A stretch of DNA of 7,290 nt from an uncultured Collinsella sp. (GTDB taxonomy: Bacteria > Actinomycetota > Coriobacteriia > Coriobacteriales > Coriobacteriaceae), in NCBI GenBank assembly GCA_902494625.1, contig CABUUB010000085.1:1-7290 (forward strand). The letters run 5' to 3'. Under the pieces are notes generated by a model. It was not told where the DNA came from. It searched no databases and saw only the letters and a list, made by a program, of their open reading frames with translations. Position 1 is the stretch's first letter. Every line of letters begins with the position of its first letter. The position numbers and the translations under genes were made by a program. This document shows positions 5,548-7,290 of the stretch, in pieces.

Positions 5548-6768
5548 ATGGTTGATACAGATTTTGCTTGGCGGCTTACGCAAGGACTCGTGCGGATCGA
5601 CAGTTCCGACCCAGGTGCGTATGAGGGCGAGATTGAACGCTATATCAAAGCGTTGGTTGAGGAACAGTTGGCGCAGCTGAGCCATCCGGTACTCGATGCC
5701 GTGCAGATTGCAGAGCACGAAGTACTCCCCGGACGCCGCAACCTTATGGTCACCGTGCCGGGCCAAAGCGACGAGCCGCGACTCGTCTATATCTGCCACA
5801 TGGATACCGTCACCCTGGGAGATGGCTGGGACGCGGACACGCCGCCGCTCGGGGCGACCGTGCGGGACGATAAGCTCTATGGCCGCGGCGCCTGCGACAT
5901 GAAGGGCGGCCTGGCTTGCGCCATTGCCGCACTGGTCCATACGCTCGAGCGCATGGCGGGGGATGGTTCGCTGCCCCGCCGCGGCTTTTCGCTCATCTGC
6001 TCGGTCGACGAAGAGGACTTTATGCGAGGCTCCGAGGCAGCCATCGATGCCGGCTGGGTCGGTTCGCGCGAATGGGTGCTGGACACCGAGCCCACCGACG
6101 GACAAATCCAGGTGGCGCACAAGGGGCGTACGTGGTTCGAGATTGAAATGGCTGGTGTGACGGCGCATGCGAGCCAGCCTTGGAAGGGCGCCGATGCCGT
6201 CGCCGCCATGGCCGAGGTCGTGTGTTCGCTTCGTCGCGCGCTTGCGGCGCTGCCCGCGCACGATGAGCTGGGGCCTTCGACCATCACGTTTGGCCAAATC
6301 GAGGGCGGATATCGCCCCTACGTCGTACCCGACCGCGCCAAAGTCTGGGTCGACATGCGCCTGACCCCGCCGACCGATACGGCCGCTGCGACGCGCATGG
6401 TAGAGCAGGCCATCGCCGTCGCCGAAGCCGCCGTTCCCGGTTGCCATGGCAGCTACACCGTGACGGGCGACCGCCCCGCCATCGAGCGCGACCCGAACTC
6501 TCCCCTTCTAGCAGCGCTCAAGCGTACCGCGGATGACGTGACGGACGCGAACACGATCGTCGGCTTCTTTACCGGCTACACCGACACCGCCGTCATTGCC
6601 GGCAAGACAGGTAACCGCAATTGCATGAGCTACGGTCCCGGGTCGCTCGCGCTCGCGCACAAGCCCAACGAATATGTGCCCTATGCCGATATCGTTCGTT
6701 GTCAGCAGGTGCTCATCGCGCTCGCCGATAACGTGCTCTGGGACGCGAGCGGCCAAGTTGGGGCATAA
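5548..6768 (+). CDS. M20-family zinc metallopeptidase/deacylase (ArgE/DapE/CPG2-like)
   Basis: A 406-residue cytosolic enzyme with the two-zinc M20 fold. It shows HMD (84-86, ligand His84), GRGACDMKGG (112-121, bridging Asp117), VDEED (153-157, general base Glu155 and ligand Glu156), DTEPT (179-183, ligand Glu181), the lid/dimer motif GVTAHASQPWKGADA (203-217, His207) and the last ligand His371 in AHKPNEYV. Members hydrolyse amide bonds in acyl-amino acids, small peptides or N-succinyl compounds; the exact substrate cannot be told. The frame is open back to a GTG at 5401, but that 49-residue extension would translate the terminator and lacks M20 similarity; ATG 5548 has GAGG (5539-5542) 5 bases before it, so it is preferred. 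Two TAA codons in a row end the gene (6766-6771). The next gene starts 39 bases on, probably co-transcribed. Confidence 0.92.
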   Translation: MVDTDFAWRLTQGLVRIDSSDPGAYEGEIERYIKALVEEQLAQLSHPVLDAVQIAEHEVLPGRRNLMVTVPGQSDEPRLVYICHMDTVTLGDGWDADTPPLGATVRDDKLYGRGACDMKGGLACAIAALVHTLERMAGDGSLPRRGFSLICSVDEEDFMRGSEAAIDAGWVGSREWVLDTEPTDGQIQVAHKGRTWFEIEMAGVTAHASQPWKGADAVAAMAEVVCSLRRALAALPAHDELGPSTITFGQIEGGYRPYVVPDRAKVWVDMRLTPPTDTAAATRMVEQAIAVAEAAVPGCHGSYTVTGDRPAIERDPNSPLLAALKRTADDVTDANTIVGFFTGYTDTAVIAGKTGNRNCMSYGPGSLALAHKPNEYVPYADIVRCQQVLIALADNVLWDASGQVGA

Positions 6769-6807
6769 TAAGCCGCGAACAAACCGACTCGTGCGTTAGG
6801 ACCGCCC

Positions 6808-7290
6808 ATGAAAGCACTTCCGTTTCCCTGCATCCGCCCAGCTCAGGACCGCGTGCTCGAGGCGCTGCCTGCAATGGGCAGCATCCTGAGCGGCAACGAT
6901 GCTCTGCGTGTATCCATTGCCGATGGTCTGATGCTCAAGGACCCGGGTGCGGCGTATTACGTGTACGAATGCTCGGGCGAGCCGGGACGCGTGACGGGTG
7001 TCGTGGCGATCTGCCCGACGAGTGTACTTGCGGGCGACAAGGGCGATGCCAGCGCTGACGTGGCCGCCGCCGCGCGCGCGATCGCCGAACTTAAGGTGCA
7101 GCCGCGCCCCGTGTCGCTCTCCTACGAGGCGTCGACCGTCATGGACATCATCCTGAGCGCTGCCAAAGAGGGCGCGTCGCTCTACGCCGTCACCGACCCC
7201 GCGGGCATTACGCACCGCGCGTGGGAGGTCAAGCGCGAGGACGCCGTCGGGGCCATCCGCGCTATGCTCGACCAAGCACCGGAGCCGGCA
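6808..7290 (+). CDS. DUF1015-like (COG4198) protein, 5' part only
   Basis: 161 codons are present and the frame runs off the window. AGGA (6798-6801) lies 6 bases before the ATG. I recognise the DUF1015 pattern by eye: an N-terminal PFPCIRP like the family PFKAIRP, a strand YYVYECSG (about 51-58) followed by TGVVAICPTSV as in the family LYIYRQ..Q.GIVAC, SLSYEAS (about 103-109) where the family has FLTYRD, then THRAWEV (about 136-142) as in the family HRVWEV. The ADGHHR signature would fall just past the window end. The family IKKHE-type motif, expected after about residue 73, is not visible: AGDKGDASADVAAAARAI stands there. The function is unknown; DUF1015 genes often neighbour serA/serC elsewhere, hinting at serine metabolism. 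No signal peptide is seen. The family call is moderately sure, the role is not known. Confidence 0.62.
   Translation, partial: MKALPFPCIRPAQDRVLEALPAMGSILSGNDALRVSIADGLMLKDPGAAYYVYECSGEPGRVTGVVAICPTSVLAGDKGDASADVAAAARAIAELKVQPRPVSLSYEASTVMDIILSAAKEGASLYAVTDPAGITHRAWEVKREDAVGAIRAMLDQAPEPA

Noticed and set aside
5522..5552. TTGACC (5522-5527) as a -35 with TATGGT (5547-5552) as -10
   Set aside because: Spacing is 19 bases and the -10 would overlap the start codon, leaving no leader for the ribosome site.
6796..7275. Minus-strand open frame of 159 codons opposite the DUF1015-like gene
   Set aside because: The plus strand has a ribosome site, good spacing from the peptidase and family-like motifs, whereas the minus frame has none.
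1..7290. Mobile element, CRISPR, tRNA or phage signals
   Set aside because: No terminal repeats flanking a transposase, no regular repeat-spacer pattern and no cloverleaf were seen on reading. Base composition is even across the genes.

Overview
The window is about 60% GC by eye. The genes carry Shine-Dalgarno sites (AAGGAG or AGGAG type) and have a strong bias for G or C at third codon positions. The serA product is of the short ACT-domain type common in Clostridia, while the base composition suggests a high-GC actinobacterium. I infer a gut Coriobacteriia member, Collinsella-like, but nothing in the sequence proves this. There are no tRNA, rRNA, CRISPR, IS or phage signals. It looks like ordinary chromosome.

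Layout, left to right. (1) Positions 1-91 are the unresolved edge of a neighbour, plus a 9-bp perfect hairpin just beyond the stop of the first full gene. (2) A leftward PPP-type metallophosphoesterase (92-931). (3) A 253-bp divergent intergenic region with a good leftward promoter, a triple alternating half-site (979-995) and a 15-bp palindrome (1056-1070). (4) A rightward CPA1 cation/proton antiporter with two C-terminal RCK_C domains (1185-2786). (5) A 226-bp gap holding a strong Shine-Dalgarno site and a 24-codon acidic reading frame without a normal start, possibly a gene remnant. (6) serC (3013-4137) and serA (4207-5370), in the same direction 69 bp apart. (7) A hairpin followed by a textbook intrinsic terminator (5384-5469). 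(8) An M20 metallopeptidase (5548-6768) with its own promoter, whose -10 lies inside a 15-bp palindrome. (9) The 5' part of a DUF1015-like gene (6808 to the window end).

SerA and SerC carry out the first two steps of serine synthesis: 3-phosphoglycerate to 3-phosphohydroxypyruvate, then transamination to 3-phosphoserine. No phosphoserine phosphatase (serB) is present. DUF1015 genes are, from memory, frequent neighbours of serA/serC in Clostridia and Bacteroidetes, so the last gene may belong to the same metabolism although a terminator and a peptidase gene separate it. The phosphatase/antiporter pair on the left is a separate unit.

Most worth a second look: the SerA position that normally holds the catalytic Glu appears to be Lys258; the DUF1015-like protein lacks the usual KHE-type motif; and three inverted-repeat operator candidates sit at promoters. 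No wholly new system is evident.
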